NCBI GenBank assembly: GCA_014377445.1
Contig: JACMPP010000118.1
Coordinates: 18,846 to 82,845 of the forward strand
Direction: 5' to 3'
DNA: 64,000 nt
Source: Oligoflexus sp.
GTDB taxonomy: Bacteria; Bdellovibrionota_B; Oligoflexia; Oligoflexales; Oligoflexaceae
Shown here: piece after piece, positions 34,450-44,203 of the stretch
Layout of the letters: the number at the start of each line of letters is the position of its first letter
How positions within the stretch are numbered: position 1 is the stretch's first letter
The notes under the pieces: model-generated
What the model saw: only the letters and a program-made list of their open reading frames with translations
Told to the model about the DNA's origin: nothing
Database searches by the model: none
Made by a program: the position numbers and the translations under genes

Positions 34450-34899
34450 TCAAAATGGAATGTCATCCAAACTTGACGAATTGTGACTACCGAAAACGCT
34501 ATCCGAATTCGGCTCAGAAGGCGGTGGTGTGAAGTTGTTTAGACCATTGCCATCTTCGCGTGTCGCACCGGTGTTGCCACCCAGGAATTGAACGGTTTGC
34601 GCTACGATTTCTGTCGAGTAGCGTTTTTGACCGTCTTTGTCATCCCAGCTACGAGTCTGAAGACGACCTTCGATAAAGGCGGCGCGTCCTTTTGCCAAAT
34701 ACTTTGCGCAGTTCTCGGCTTGCTTGCCCCACACGATGACGCGATGCCATTCAGTGCGTTCTTGTTTGTTGCCGTTGTCGCTCCATGTCTCTGTTGTCGC
34801 GAGGTTAAGCGTACAAACAGCAGCTCCACTTGGAGTGTGGCGCATCTCTGGATCACGGCCAAGTTTACCTATCAGAATAACTTTATTGACGGAAGCCAT
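34450..34899 (-). CDS. ssb: Single-stranded DNA-binding protein
   Basis: 149 residues from the ATG at 34899, which has AAGGGG six bases upstream; an upstream start adds six residues and is less likely. OB fold with '[20 protein letters not shown]' and '[20 protein letters not shown]'. The acidic C-terminal tail 'DDIPF', which recruits repair partners, is intact. Confidence 0.97.
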   Translation of the reverse strand: MASVNKVILIGKLGRDPEMRHTPSGAAVCTLNLATTETWSDNGNKQERTEWHRVIVWGKQAENCAKYLAKGRAAFIEGRLQTRSWDDKDGQKRYSTEIVAQTVQFLGGNTGATREDGNGLNNFTPPPSEPNSDSVFGSHNSSSLDDIPF

Positions 34900-35042
34900 G
34901 AGGCGCCCCTTTCTCATCCAAAGATGTTTGTCCGTAGATTATAAGCTTGTATCTTAGATTGGACGCCAAGCCCAGCAGTGGTTATAACTAAGCTCGTGAC
35001 TCGGTCACAAGGAGAATTTATCAGAGTCGGAAAAGGTCAGCC

Positions 35043-36635
35043 ATGCCAAATATTGGCTATGACTTTGCCGCACTCTCAGGGAGTATTTGGACGATGATGG
35101 GTAAGAACTGGTCGAAGATGTTAGGTCTTTGTTCTTTAATATTCGTGAGTGCACTTTCTTGCAAAGTTGAAGAGAAACTCCCCGCTTTAGGCGATCGTCT
35201 CGCCGGTGCCGTGGATGTCGTCACCTCACCCAACGAAAAATATTTTTATGTTTTGAACTCAGATTACGAGCGCCGCTACGATAAGGGCTCGATTCTCATT
35301 ATTGATCCTGAAGCGGCCGTCGGCCATCAGAAGCTCAAGGCAATTCCAGCGCCCCGCATGGGCCGTTCGCTCTATGTGAGCAAGACGCAAAAGCTCATGA
35401 TCGCAACCTATGCGGATCCTGAAGCCAAAGCCGCGGGCAAGGTTGAGATCTGGGATTTGGCGGATGAAGCAAATCCAGTGATGCTGGCCAATGCCGACGT
35501 CAACTGCTTGCCTCTCAATGCAATCATCGCTCCGACCCAACCTTACTTCGCCGTGAGCTGCGTAGGCGGTTTCCTCTACATGGGCAAGAATCCGCGCAAT
35601 GCCGCGGGCGCTGCGATGACGCTCGATCTCGTGCGTTCGTATGGTTACGATCGTCGCGCTCTGTACTTCCATGAGGGAGCGGGCAAGACCTATCTCTTCG
35701 GTTTCTCCACCGACATGAACAGCCAGGATTATGCCGACGAAACACTCGAAGACAGTCAGACCTACGATCCCACCAAAGATGGTGTGGACGGAGCGACCGG
35801 CCTTGTGCCGGGTAGCAATGGTGTGCCCGACCAATTTGAAAACACACCTTCATCGCGTCGCCGTTATGCGGCCTCCAACCCTTTCCATATGTTCGTCTAT
35901 CCCGTGACGGACGAAGAAGCGGCTTCAACGACTCACGATCTGATCTATCCTGCTTATTCGACCTTTCGTTACATCGAATCCGGATCGTTCACGAAGCCCA
36001 CCATCAGCAACTCCGAGCTTCACTACGTCTCTTTCAGCCTTGCCGAAGCTGACGGCCAGGTATCCGCGACTGAGCAGATCGTTCAACCGAACTTCCACCG
36101 CTATCGCACCAACTTCTGGGAAGCGAAAATCGGTCTCGAAAATAGCGCGAATATTTTCTATCTCTCGCAACGCGGCGATTACGGTTCAGAAAGTAACAAC
36201 GTTCTGCGCCTCCTCGTTAATGAATCTGCTCTGGCGACTTCCAACACGTCAACCTTCGAGCAGATCTTTTCCGTCAACCGCGTCTACGGTTATGCGATCG
36301 ATCGGGACAACCGCGGCCGTTATCCAGGCGACTTCGAGCTCGCAACGCTTGATGGCCAACCCACGCTCCTCGTGAACTCCTTCCGGGATTTGATCTACTT
36401 CGCGAGTGCGCCCTTTTATTCCGTGACTCGCAAGCTTTTGGATGGCGCGGACGTTGAGCATGTCGTTCCATCAAGTGCGGACTCAGCAGATTTCAACGCG
36501 TCATACTATCAACTGGCCGTGATACCCGCGACTGGCAAGGTTTTAACGTCTTCTTTCTATGGCAACGTCCTTTACTTGTTTGATGCTCGCCCAAGTATTA
36601 GTATCAAAGACCAAACGCCCACTCGCATTGAATAG
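35043..36635 (+). CDS. Beta-propeller-like lipoprotein
   Basis: 530 residues. A hydrophobic signal ends in S-A-L-S-C, a lipobox. With the ATG at 35043 (AAAGG six bases upstream) the signal is 40 residues long; starts at 35094/35097 would give a normal signal of about 22. The mature part is strand-rich with repeated short 'YFYVLN', 'LYVSKT', 'KVEIWDL', 'YFAVSC' segments, as in WD40/YVTN propellers; a late 'LTSSFYGNVLYLFDA' fits the closing blade. No known family assigned. Probably displayed on the outer membrane. Confidence 0.6.
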   Translation: MPNIGYDFAALSGSIWTMMGKNWSKMLGLCSLIFVSALSCKVEEKLPALGDRLAGAVDVVTSPNEKYFYVLNSDYERRYDKGSILIIDPEAAVGHQKLKAIPAPRMGRSLYVSKTQKLMIATYADPEAKAAGKVEIWDLADEANPVMLANADVNCLPLNAIIAPTQPYFAVSCVGGFLYMGKNPRNAAGAAMTLDLVRSYGYDRRALYFHEGAGKTYLFGFSTDMNSQDYADETLEDSQTYDPTKDGVDGATGLVPGSNGVPDQFENTPSSRRRYAASNPFHMFVYPVTDEEAASTTHDLIYPAYSTFRYIESGSFTKPTISNSELHYVSFSLAEADGQVSATEQIVQPNFHRYRTNFWEAKIGLENSANIFYLSQRGDYGSESNNVLRLLVNESALATSNTSTFEQIFSVNRVYGYAIDRDNRGRYPGDFELATLDGQPTLLVNSFRDLIYFASAPFYSVTRKLLDGADVEHVVPSSADSADFNASYYQLAVIPATGKVLTSSFYGNVLYLFDARPSISIKDQTPTRIE

Positions 36636-36710
36636 TTCGTGGATCCCGCTCTCCGAGGGGACTATGACGATTTAAATTTTTTGGCGTCTGTCACTTGAGG
36701 AAGTTTTGCG

Positions 36711-39700
36711 ATGCATCTGAAAAAGCTCATCGTTTCAGGATTTAAATCCTTCGCTGACAAAGTCACTCTGAACTTTGACGAAGGTATCACTGGAATTGTC
36801 GGACCGAACGGTTCGGGCAAATCGAACGTCATTGATGCGGTTCGATGGGTCATGGGTGAACAGAACGCAAAATACCTTCGCGGTGAAGTCGCGACCGATA
36901 TTATTTTCGCCGGCTCTGACAAACGAAAAGCCCTTGGCATGGCCGAGGTTACGCTCGTTTTTGATAACCGTGAGGGCAGCTCGTTCTGCCCGCCTGAGTA
37001 TCGTCATGAAGCCGAGATCGCCTTGACCCGTCGTCTCTATATCGATGGGGAACGCGAGTACCTGATCAACAAAAAACCCTGCCGGCTCAAAGACATCGTC
37101 AGCTTTTTTGCGACGACTGGTTTGGGCGGCCGTAGTTATTCCATGATTCAACAGGGTCAGGTCGATCGTATTTTGAATGCGAAGCCAGAGGATGTTCGGG
37201 AAATTCTCGAAGAAGCCGCAGGTACGCTGATCTTTAAGTCCCGGCAACAGGCAGCCCAAAAGAAGCTCGAGAATACTCAGGAAAACCTGAAGCGTATCGA
37301 CGATCTTTTGCGCGAGCTCGTGGCCCAGCTCGATGCTTTGAAAGAGCAGGTGGAAAAGGTCGAAGCCTGGAAACAGGTGAGTGGCCGTTTGAAAGAGCAG
37401 GAGCTTAAACTCCTTTCGCATAACTTCAGACACTTCTCAAGCAAGCTCCTCGACGTCGCCGGCCAGCTAGATACGGATTCGGACAGCGAGATCAAAGCCG
37501 TTACGGATTTGAGCATCATGGAAGCACGGGTCGAGGAACTCCAGTCCACTCTGGCTGAATCCGATCCCGAACTTGAACAGGTACGTGAAGAAATCTCTCA
37601 CCTCCGTGAGCAGATCGTACGCGCGGAATCCTTTATCACCAGTGCCTTAAAGACTCTTGAAAACGGCCAACGCCGTATGCTTGAACTTGACGGGCAGATC
37701 GCCGAAGAGCAGGAAAACCTCAAGACCCTAGAGCAGTCGGTCGAGACGAAATCCACGGATTACGATCGTTTGACGGGTGAACTTGAGCGCTTGAAGGATC
37801 TGGTCGAGAGCTTCCAGGATGAAGTGGACCAGGTTGAAGAAGCGGCTCAGGTCTTTCAAAACCGAAGCCAGGATCTCGAAGACGAGGTTCGCAACCTGGA
37901 ACATCTTCTCGAAAGCAACCGTCTTCGCTGCGAAAGTATCGAACGCGACCGCAAACGTTTGCTCATCGAGTTTCAAACCTACAGCGAACGCAAAGAGTCT
38001 CTGGATAACAATGCCAAAGGTCTCGAAGAGAAAGTTGAGACGGCCCGTGCGGTGCTCAATGATCTTCAGTCCGGCCTCGATAACGAGCTGCAGACCAAGC
38101 AGGACCTCGAACTCAGCATTCAACGCCGTGAACAGTGGATGCGGGAAGCATCCAAACTTCGTGATCAGCATAAAGAAACCTACTTCACCGCGCGAGCCCG
38201 ACTCAAGAGTCTGGAAGAACTCGAATTCAGCAGTGAAGATGTCGCTTCGGGTATGAAGCGCCTCTCGCAAAAATATCCTCAAACCCATGATCTTATTCTG
38301 GGTACCCTGACCGACTTTGTCGCCTTCGAAGACAGTATTCAGGACTGGGCGCCGCGTGCGGTGCAGAGCCTTGAAAAATGGACCGATCGCATCGTCGTCA
38401 AAGGCAGCCAGGAACTAAACGAACTCGCCGCATTGATTCAAGAAGAACAAATCGGATCCATTCCTTTATCGGTGGCGAGCCTCTGGCAGGACTCAGGGCG
38501 TAGCGAAGTCAAAGCCTGGGCCCAGCGCTTTCAGGCGATCTCCTGTCTGGAAGTCCTCAAGCTTTCCGCGGATGCCCCTGCATGGGTCCAAGACCTCTTG
38601 AGCCGTCTCTACTACATCGCCTCGTCAACTGTCAGTGACGACGTGCTGCAGGGTCTTCCTCTGGGAACTGTGCTCTTCACAGCGCAAGGTCTCCTGATCA
38701 GCTCGCGCGATGACATCCTTATTCATAGTTCGGCCAGCAAAGGCAGCTTGAGCCGAAAGAGCGATATCGAACACCTGACGATTCAACTGGCCGAAAGCGA
38801 AGGCCTCTTGGAGATGGTTCAGACGGATATGGATCTCGCGGACATCGCCCAGACGGAAGAGTCGGCGCGTCTTCGTGAGATCGCCGATCGCCTGAGTCTG
38901 CAAAACAAAGAGACTCTCGCGGCCATGAGTGCGATGCAGCAGCATACGAACCAGCTTCAGCATTTTAATGAGCAACGATTCCAAAACGAACAAAAGATTA
39001 CCGAACTCGATCAGCGCGAACGCGAGCTGATGCGGGAACTTGAGACCTTGGGTGAGACCCGTATTTCCCTCGGATCAGAAAAAGAAGTTCAGCAGGGCGA
39101 ACTCGAAAGTCTGCAGGATGAATCCTCCAGCATTGGGGAACGTCGCGATGAAGTGATGCGTGTGCATCAGGCTCGGCAGCTTGAACTGGCTAAGGTTGAG
39201 ATGCGCTCGCAAGGGACTCAGGAGAGTCTGGAGCAAACGCTCAGTCAAATGACGCGTCTACAGGCCAACCTCGCTAAACGCTACGAAGAACGCAGTCGCA
39301 TCGAACTTGAGATATCCACCGCGGAAACGACCCAGATTCAGGGTACGCAGGAAATCGAAGTCTACATCCTTCGCCGCGAGGAGCTGGAAGAGGCTTTGGC
39401 GGTTCGTCGTGAACACAGCACCGGAGTCTTTGAGGAGCTGCGCTTGGTGGAAGGTCGCCTCAAAGAAGCGCGCGATCAGCAGATGGAAATTCAACGCCAA
39501 AAATCGAAGAAGACCGTCGAACTCGAACGCCTTAAAACGGTGAGTCGCAGTCTTCTGGATCAGGCTCAGGAAAAATATCAGGTCGATCTCATGAGTCATC
39601 CCCACGTGGATGATCCTGATTTTGATGCGGATAGGACCACGCGCGAACTCAACAAATTTCGTACCAGCCTCGAAGGCATGGGCGCGATCAATATGGTCGC

Positions 39701-40331
39701 GGTCGAGCAGTACGAGAAGATATCGGGGCGAAACGAGTTTATTCAGGCCCAAAAAGAAGAGGTTCTCGGCAGTATTCTTCTCCTGGAAGAGGCGATCGAG
39801 GAGATCATGGAAACGTCGAAGGACAAATTCCTCACGACCTTTGCGATCGTCAATCAGAACTTCATGGAGCTCTTCCCCATTCTCTTCCCGACCGGTGAGG
39901 CGCGTCTTGAGCTTACGAGTGAAGATGCGATGACGGCGGGTGTTGAGATCATGGTGCGGATGCCGGGTAAAAAGCCTCGAAGTATGAACCTCTATTCCGG
40001 TGGCGAGAAAGCCCTTACAGCGATCTCGCTCATCTTCGCCTTGCTCAAGACCAAGCCGACCCCTTTCTGTTTCCTTGATGAGGTTGATGCGCCGCTCGAT
40101 GAAGCCAACGTCGGCCGCTACAACCTGGTATTGGACGCGCTTTCGGATCGTTTCCAGTTCATCGTGATCACGCACAACCGTCGGACGATGGAAGTCTTGG
40201 ATCAACTCTATGGTGTGACGATGCAAGAGGGTGGTGTATCGACCGTCGTAGGTGTCGATATGAAGAAAGATCTACCGGCGCATTTGCAGAAGGCTTTCAA
40301 AGTCGAAGGCCAGAAGGCCGCTGAGGCTTGA
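36711..40331 (+). CDS. smc: Chromosome segregation protein SMC
   Basis: 1206 residues. Walker A 'GPNGSGKSNVIDAVRWVMG' at about 32, two long coiled coils (about 170-500 and 660-1000), a hinge at about 510-640 ('HDLILGTLTDFVAFE'), ABC signature 'LYSGGEKALTAISLIFA' and Walker B 'PFCFLDEVDAPLDEANV'. SMC with ScpAB condenses and resolves chromosomes; scpA/scpB are not in the window. GAGGAAG precedes the ATG. The gene stands alone, ending at a hairpin. Confidence 0.98.
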   Translation: MHLKKLIVSGFKSFADKVTLNFDEGITGIVGPNGSGKSNVIDAVRWVMGEQNAKYLRGEVATDIIFAGSDKRKALGMAEVTLVFDNREGSSFCPPEYRHEAEIALTRRLYIDGEREYLINKKPCRLKDIVSFFATTGLGGRSYSMIQQGQVDRILNAKPEDVREILEEAAGTLIFKSRQQAAQKKLENTQENLKRIDDLLRELVAQLDALKEQVEKVEAWKQVSGRLKEQELKLLSHNFRHFSSKLLDVAGQLDTDSDSEIKAVTDLSIMEARVEELQSTLAESDPELEQVREEISHLREQIVRAESFITSALKTLENGQRRMLELDGQIAEEQENLKTLEQSVETKSTDYDRLTGELERLKDLVESFQDEVDQVEEAAQVFQNRSQDLEDEVRNLEHLLESNRLRCESIERDRKRLLIEFQTYSERKESLDNNAKGLEEKVETARAVLNDLQSGLDNELQTKQDLELSIQRREQWMREASKLRDQHKETYFTARARLKSLEELEFSSEDVASGMKRLSQKYPQTHDLILGTLTDFVAFEDSIQDWAPRAVQSLEKWTDRIVVKGSQELNELAALIQEEQIGSIPLSVASLWQDSGRSEVKAWAQRFQAISCLEVLKLSADAPAWVQDLLSRLYYIASSTVSDDVLQGLPLGTVLFTAQGLLISSRDDILIHSSASKGSLSRKSDIEHLTIQLAESEGLLEMVQTDMDLADIAQTEESARLREIADRLSLQNKETLAAMSAMQQHTNQLQHFNEQRFQNEQKITELDQRERELMRELETLGETRISLGSEKEVQQGELESLQDESSSIGERRDEVMRVHQARQLELAKVEMRSQGTQESLEQTLSQMTRLQANLAKRYEERSRIELEISTAETTQIQGTQEIEVYILRREELEEALAVRREHSTGVFEELRLVEGRLKEARDQQMEIQRQKSKKTVELERLKTVSRSLLDQAQEKYQVDLMSHPHVDDPDFDADRTTRELNKFRTSLEGMGAINMVAVEQYEKISGRNEFIQAQKEEVLGSILLLEEAIEEIMETSKDKFLTTFAIVNQNFMELFPILFPTGEARLELTSEDAMTAGVEIMVRMPGKKPRSMNLYSGGEKALTAISLIFALLKTKPTPFCFLDEVDAPLDEANVGRYNLVLDALSDRFQFIVITHNRRTMEVLDQLYGVTMQEGGVSTVVGVDMKKDLPAHLQKAFKVEGQKAAEA

Positions 40332-40357
40332 TCGAAGGCCTAAGGATGGCGCTGAAT

Positions 40358-40384
40358 CTAGTGTTCCTCCGACAGGAACACTAG
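40358..40384. terminator. Long perfect hairpin between convergent genes
   Basis: CTAGTGTTCCT-CCGAC-AGGAACACTAG, 11 perfect pairs, between the ends of smc (plus) and the small minus-strand gene. No T-run on either side, so it is a transcript-end structure rather than a classic terminator. Confidence 0.5.
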
Positions 40385-40404
40385 CGGAAGCCGACAGACT
40401 GGGC

Positions 40405-40749
40405 TTAGCTCTCAAGTTTCTCGACGATGAGTTCGAGCATTTCCTGAGGCTTCGAATAAAATTCCCCGAAATTATACGTATCGGCAAACCACTCGGATAC
40501 GGGATCGCTCTCGGCTTCCTTCATGTGTTTGACGATTTCTGGATAGTTGCTGGTGAGATCAACCAACCGAGCCATGACGGCGGCAGCTTCGGGTTTGATA
40601 CTTGGGTATTTTTTGCGCAGGTATTTGATGATGAGATGGATGAGAACCGGATCCATTTTTTGAGAAAGATTATAAAGATCGCCCGTTCCCAAGGTGCCGT
40701 CTTCGATACCTTCGAGCCAACGCAAACCATCGCGAACCATCGCTTCCAT
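40405..40749 (-). CDS. Conserved-looking small soluble protein, unknown
   Basis: 114 residues, mostly helical, acidic, no signal or membrane segment. The start 'MEAMVRDGLRWLEGIEDG' and 'KYPSIKPEAAAVMARLVDL' are not from a family I know. A perfect 15-bp palindrome lies about 40 bases upstream. Hypothetical; coding potential is judged from length, normal codon use and isolated position between convergent and divergent neighbours. Confidence 0.55.
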   Translation of the reverse strand: MEAMVRDGLRWLEGIEDGTLGTGDLYNLSQKMDPVLIHLIIKYLRKKYPSIKPEAAAVMARLVDLTSNYPEIVKHMKEAESDPVSEWFADTYNFGEFYSKPQEMLELIVEKLES

Positions 40750-40790
40750 AGTAACCCCTTCAGTATAACGGCCGAGAGAATATCGATAAT

Positions 40791-40805
40791 TGAATAAGTT
40801 ATTCA
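40791..40805. promoter_or_regulatory. Perfect palindrome upstream of the 114-residue gene
   Basis: TGAATAA-G-TTATTCA, 15 bases, in the 40750-40975 intergenic stretch and 42 bases from the start codon of the minus-strand gene. It could be an operator; nothing else was seen in this gap. Confidence 0.35.
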
Positions 40806-40975
40806 GTGTAAATGAGGACCCGATAAATGAGTTCGAACAAACTGCTTCTTAACTCAATTTTACTATAACGGGCCTGATTTGCTCACAGAACTTCTTCAGG
40901 TATACCATGAATTCGCGCAAATCCCTCTAAAAAGAAGATCGATAATCGGTCTGTTCAAAGAAGGAATGGCGGCCT

Positions 40976-41956
40976 TTAGGACAGAAAAGGCTGATCCTGC
41001 GTAAGATAATTACGCACGTAATCTGCGACTCCTTCTTCCAGGCTATGAAAATCTGCCGTGTAACCCCCTGCATTACGCAGCTTTTCAAGATTGGCTTCGG
41101 TGAAGTACTGATACTGATTCTTCAGGGAATCAGGCATTTCAATCCAATCGAAACGAGGCGATTTGCCCATCGCCGCGAAGACCGCTTCGCCAAGGTCCTT
41201 AAAGCTCCGGGCCTGTCCAGTACCGAGGTTATAGAGGCCTGACTGGATATTCTTCGCGTTCTTCCAAAAGTGCAGCATGATGCGCACGATATCTTTCACA
41301 TAAACGAAGTCACGCTGCTGCTCACCGTGAGCGACGGCCTGGCGATAGGACTTGAAGAGGCGCAACTGGCCCTTGTCACGCACCTGAGGGAAAGCATGAT
41401 AGACCACGCTTGCCTGCGCGCCTTTGTGGTATTCCTGGGGTCCGTAGACATTGAAAAATTTGAAACCAAACCAAGCCGGCGGAGCCTTCTTTTGTTTGAT
41501 AGCCCAGGTGTCGAAGAGCTGTTTACTCCAGCCGTACTTATTAATCGGTACAAGGCTCGAAATATTCGGATGCTCATCGCTGAAGTTTTCCTCTTCCGCC
41601 CCGTAGGTTGCGGCTGAGGAGGCATAAAGAAAGGGTATGGAATGCTGGGCGCAGTAGTCCCAGAGATCTTTCGTGAATAGAACGTTGTTATTCATCAGGT
41701 AATCGGCATCACGTTCGGTCGTGGCCGAGCAGGCGCCGAGGTGAAACACGGCCTCGATGGATTTGGAGTTCTCCCTCAGCCAGGTCGGGAAGATCTCTTT
41801 GGGCACGACGTAGTCAATGTGCTGGCGGGCGAGGTTTTTCCACTTATCGCCAAGGCCAAGATGATCGACGACTACGATATCGTCACGGCCACTCTGATTG
41901 AGGCCCCATACTATGGCGCTGCCTATGAAGCCGGCGCCACCTGTTACCAATATCAT
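40976..41956 (-). CDS. hldD: ADP-L-glycero-D-manno-heptose-6-epimerase
   Basis: 326 residues from the ATG at 41956, with GGGAG eight bases upstream; a start at 41992 adds 12 residues before the Rossmann strand. HldD makes ADP-L-glycero-heptose for the lipopolysaccharide core. NAD(P)-binding 'ILVTGGAGFIGSAIV' and the HldD-specific 'HLGACSATTERDADYLM', then 'YASSAATYG' and catalytic 'NKYGWSK' (Y-x-x-x-K), 'FKFFNVYGPQEYHKG'. Indicates a heptose-containing LPS core. Confidence 0.94.
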   Translation of the reverse strand: MILVTGGAGFIGSAIVWGLNQSGRDDIVVVDHLGLGDKWKNLARQHIDYVVPKEIFPTWLRENSKSIEAVFHLGACSATTERDADYLMNNNVLFTKDLWDYCAQHSIPFLYASSAATYGAEEENFSDEHPNISSLVPINKYGWSKQLFDTWAIKQKKAPPAWFGFKFFNVYGPQEYHKGAQASVVYHAFPQVRDKGQLRLFKSYRQAVAHGEQQRDFVYVKDIVRIMLHFWKNAKNIQSGLYNLGTGQARSFKDLGEAVFAAMGKSPRFDWIEMPDSLKNQYQYFTEANLEKLRNAGGYTADFHSLEEGVADYVRNYLTQDQPFLS

Positions 41957-42060
41957 CGTCACTTCTCCCAAAAGGTGTCGTCTATCCTTCACGTCTGCTC
42001 GCTGAGAACCGTGAGGGTTGCATAGCCCATATCACATTCCTATCGGCGCGGATCGATTTT

Positions 42061-42078
42061 CAGCGTACAGCTACGCTG
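42061..42078 (+). promoter_or_regulatory. Hairpin and possible promoter upstream of lysC
   Basis: CAGCGTA-CAGC-TACGCTG lies in the hldD-lysC gap. Further on, TTGGCA (42114-42119), 18 bases and TAGGAT (42138-42143) form a modest sigma-70 pair, which would start transcripts near 42150. The hairpin would then lie upstream of the transcript. No lysine riboswitch is recognisable. Confidence 0.3.
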
Positions 42079-42204
42079 TGTTTCGCGGCGAATCCCGCGG
42101 GGACCCAGTGACATTGGCAATGCAACACGCAATAAACTAGGATATATCTGCCTATGTATGCATCAAAACCACTGTCTATCATACGCGAAGGAGCAAGCTT
42201 TTCC

Positions 42205-43485
42205 ATGTATCATCTCGAGCACGACCGACCAATAGTCCAAAAATATGGTGGAACCTCGGTAGGGAGCTTGGAGCGTATCGATGCTGTGGCGAAGCGGGTT
42301 GCCGACCAATATCGTGCTGGTTACAAGAAGATCGCGATCGTGGTCAGTGCCATGTCCGGCGAAACCAATCGCCTCGTCGACCTCGTCAACGGGATCAATG
42401 CCCGCACCTCGCTAAGAAACTATGACATGGTTGTAGCGGCTGGCGAGCAGATATCTGTTGCCTTAATGGCAGCCGCGCTGGAAAAACATGGAATTCCTTC
42501 GAAGGCCTTTTTGGGGTATCAGCTCGGTATCGTGACCGACAATTTTCACTCTAAAGCCCGTATCGAAAAAATTGAATGTGCCAAGCTCTATCAGTGCTGG
42601 GAAGAGGATGCGATTCCTGTCGTCGCGGGATTTCAAGGCGTGACCGGTGATCTTGAAATCACCACTCTGGGTCGCGGAGGATCGGATACAAGTGCGGTCG
42701 CACTCGCCGTGGCTCTGGATGCAGCCTTTTGTGAAATAAACACGGATGTGGATGGTGTGTTCACCGCCGATCCCCGTATCGTTCCGGAGGCCCGTCTCGT
42801 TGAAGAGATTGATTTCGAAGTCGCTCTAGAAATGGCCTCGCTCGGCAGCAAGGTGCTTCACAGCCGCTGTGTTGAGTTGGGTGCCAAGTATCATATGCCC
42901 ATCGTGGTTCGCAATACCTTCAAACCAAACGACCAAGCGAGGACCTTCATCATGAACTTCAGTACCGAGAGAAAGCTGGAAGCACCGATTGTTTCTGGTG
43001 TCACCCTTGATAAAAATGTGGTCCGCATCTCCTTGCACAATCTTCCGGCGCGCGGCGGCATCATCGGCTCGGCTTTTGAAGTGATTGCAAGCAATGGCGT
43101 AAACGTCGACATCATCGTTCATAACCGTTCGAACGACAGCGATCGTATGCGCGTTGGTTTCACCATCGGCAATGCGGATCTTTTACGCACCAAAGAAATT
43201 CTTGAGCGCTGGACGCTTGAGAAAAAACTCGGTGCCTACATCGAAGTTGAAGAAGGCCTGTCCAAGGTCTCCGTCGTCGGCCTTGGTATGCAGAGCCATC
43301 CAGGTGTCGCCAGCCGCGTCTTCAGCGTTCTGGAAGATGCAGGGATCGCCTTGCACATGATCTCGACCTCGGAGATCAAGATCTCCTGCGTGATTGGCGA
43401 AAAAGAAGGCGAAGTTGCGGCGCGTGCCTTGCACAAAGAATTTGTGGTGCCGGAAATAGAAGTTGAAGTCGAATTAAAAACCTAA
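42205..43485 (+). CDS. lysC: Aspartate kinase
   Basis: 426 residues from the ATG at 42205 (GGAG 11 bases upstream); an ATG at 42154 adds 17 residues with no ribosome site and would be near the predicted transcript start. Phosphorylates aspartate in the Lys/Thr/Met pathway. '[15 protein letters not shown]', '[13 protein letters not shown]'-type and '[15 protein letters not shown]' mark the kinase; two C-terminal ACT domains ('[14 protein letters not shown]', '[20 protein letters not shown]') give allosteric control. Monofunctional. Confidence 0.93.
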   Translation: MYHLEHDRPIVQKYGGTSVGSLERIDAVAKRVADQYRAGYKKIAIVVSAMSGETNRLVDLVNGINARTSLRNYDMVVAAGEQISVALMAAALEKHGIPSKAFLGYQLGIVTDNFHSKARIEKIECAKLYQCWEEDAIPVVAGFQGVTGDLEITTLGRGGSDTSAVALAVALDAAFCEINTDVDGVFTADPRIVPEARLVEEIDFEVALEMASLGSKVLHSRCVELGAKYHMPIVVRNTFKPNDQARTFIMNFSTERKLEAPIVSGVTLDKNVVRISLHNLPARGGIIGSAFEVIASNGVNVDIIVHNRSNDSDRMRVGFTIGNADLLRTKEILERWTLEKKLGAYIEVEEGLSKVSVVGLGMQSHPGVASRVFSVLEDAGIALHMISTSEIKISCVIGEKEGEVAARALHKEFVVPEIEVEVELKT

Positions 43486-43511
43486 ACGAAATTTGACTGA
43501 AAGCATTTAAA

Positions 43512-43545
43512 TAAAAAAAGAGCCCGAGGATATCGGGCTCTTTTT
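43512..43545. terminator. Intrinsic terminator between lysC and the cytochrome gene
   Basis: AGAGCCCGA-GGATA-TCGGGCTCT with T5 after and A-rich sequence before; serves both convergent genes. Confidence 0.88.
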
Positions 43546-43565
43546 GCATTTTATTCAGGAGAAAT

Positions 43566-44054
43566 TCATTTGCCTTTGAATTGACGGACCCATTTGACGA
43601 CGTCGTCGATCTCAGCATCGTTCAACGCACTGCCCCAAGCAGGCATGGTCGCACTCAAGCCGACGGAAGCGCCGCCTTCTTTGATGATTTTATGAATATG
43701 CGCGTCGTCTACTTTACCTTGCCATGCGACATCGGTGAAGTTCCGAGGCATCGGATTCAATCCCGCGACTCCAGGACCGTTGGCTTTGCCGTTGACGCCG
43801 TGACAGGCGGCACAGAACAGTTCAAATTTTTCTTGACCTAGACTTCGTGGAGCTCCACCTGTCGCGACTGCCACGGGTACTGGGATCGTTCCTTCCGGAG
43901 TAAGCGTCTGCTCAGCCTTCGCGAAAGTCTCCTCTTGCTTAAACTTTGCTTGATCGGGTCTTGGATTGTGTTGATCAACGCAAGAATTACAAGCGGTCAA
44001 AATCATCCCAAAGCTTAGGGAGGAAAGAACCAAGAGGGTGCGTCTCATCTTCAT
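43566..44054 (-). CDS. Lipid-anchored c-type cytochrome
   Basis: 162 residues from the ATG at 44054 with GGAG five bases upstream. The signal ends in L-T-A-C, a lipobox, so the cytochrome is membrane-tethered in the periplasm. One haem site, C-A-A-C-H ('LFCAACHGVNGKANGPG'), and a distal Met in 'ATMPAWGSALND' place it in the cytochrome c class I (CccA/c6-like) group. The mature N-terminus has two more Cys (N-S-C). Likely a mobile electron carrier; its oxidase is not in the window. Confidence 0.88.
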   Translation of the reverse strand: MKMRRTLLVLSSLSFGMILTACNSCVDQHNPRPDQAKFKQEETFAKAEQTLTPEGTIPVPVAVATGGAPRSLGQEKFELFCAACHGVNGKANGPGVAGLNPMPRNFTDVAWQGKVDDAHIHKIIKEGGASVGLSATMPAWGSALNDAEIDDVVKWVRQFKGK

Positions 44055-44203
44055 GCTGTCTCCATTATTAACGATCCAGGGAGCCACTTATAACACAACC
44101 TGTGACAACGGCTCCAAATAAAAACATCAAACGACTGCGTGTTTCCAGGTACTAAAAAAATCGATGAAATGTCTTAAAAAAGACGACCAGAGACTTATTT
44201 GAC

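Noticed and set aside
39258..40226. 322-residue minus-strand frame opposite smc
   Set aside because: Shadow of the SMC ATPase coding region.
41957..42204. Lysine riboswitch upstream of lysC
   Set aside because: The leader after the likely promoter is only about 55 bases, too short, and conserved L-box strings are absent.
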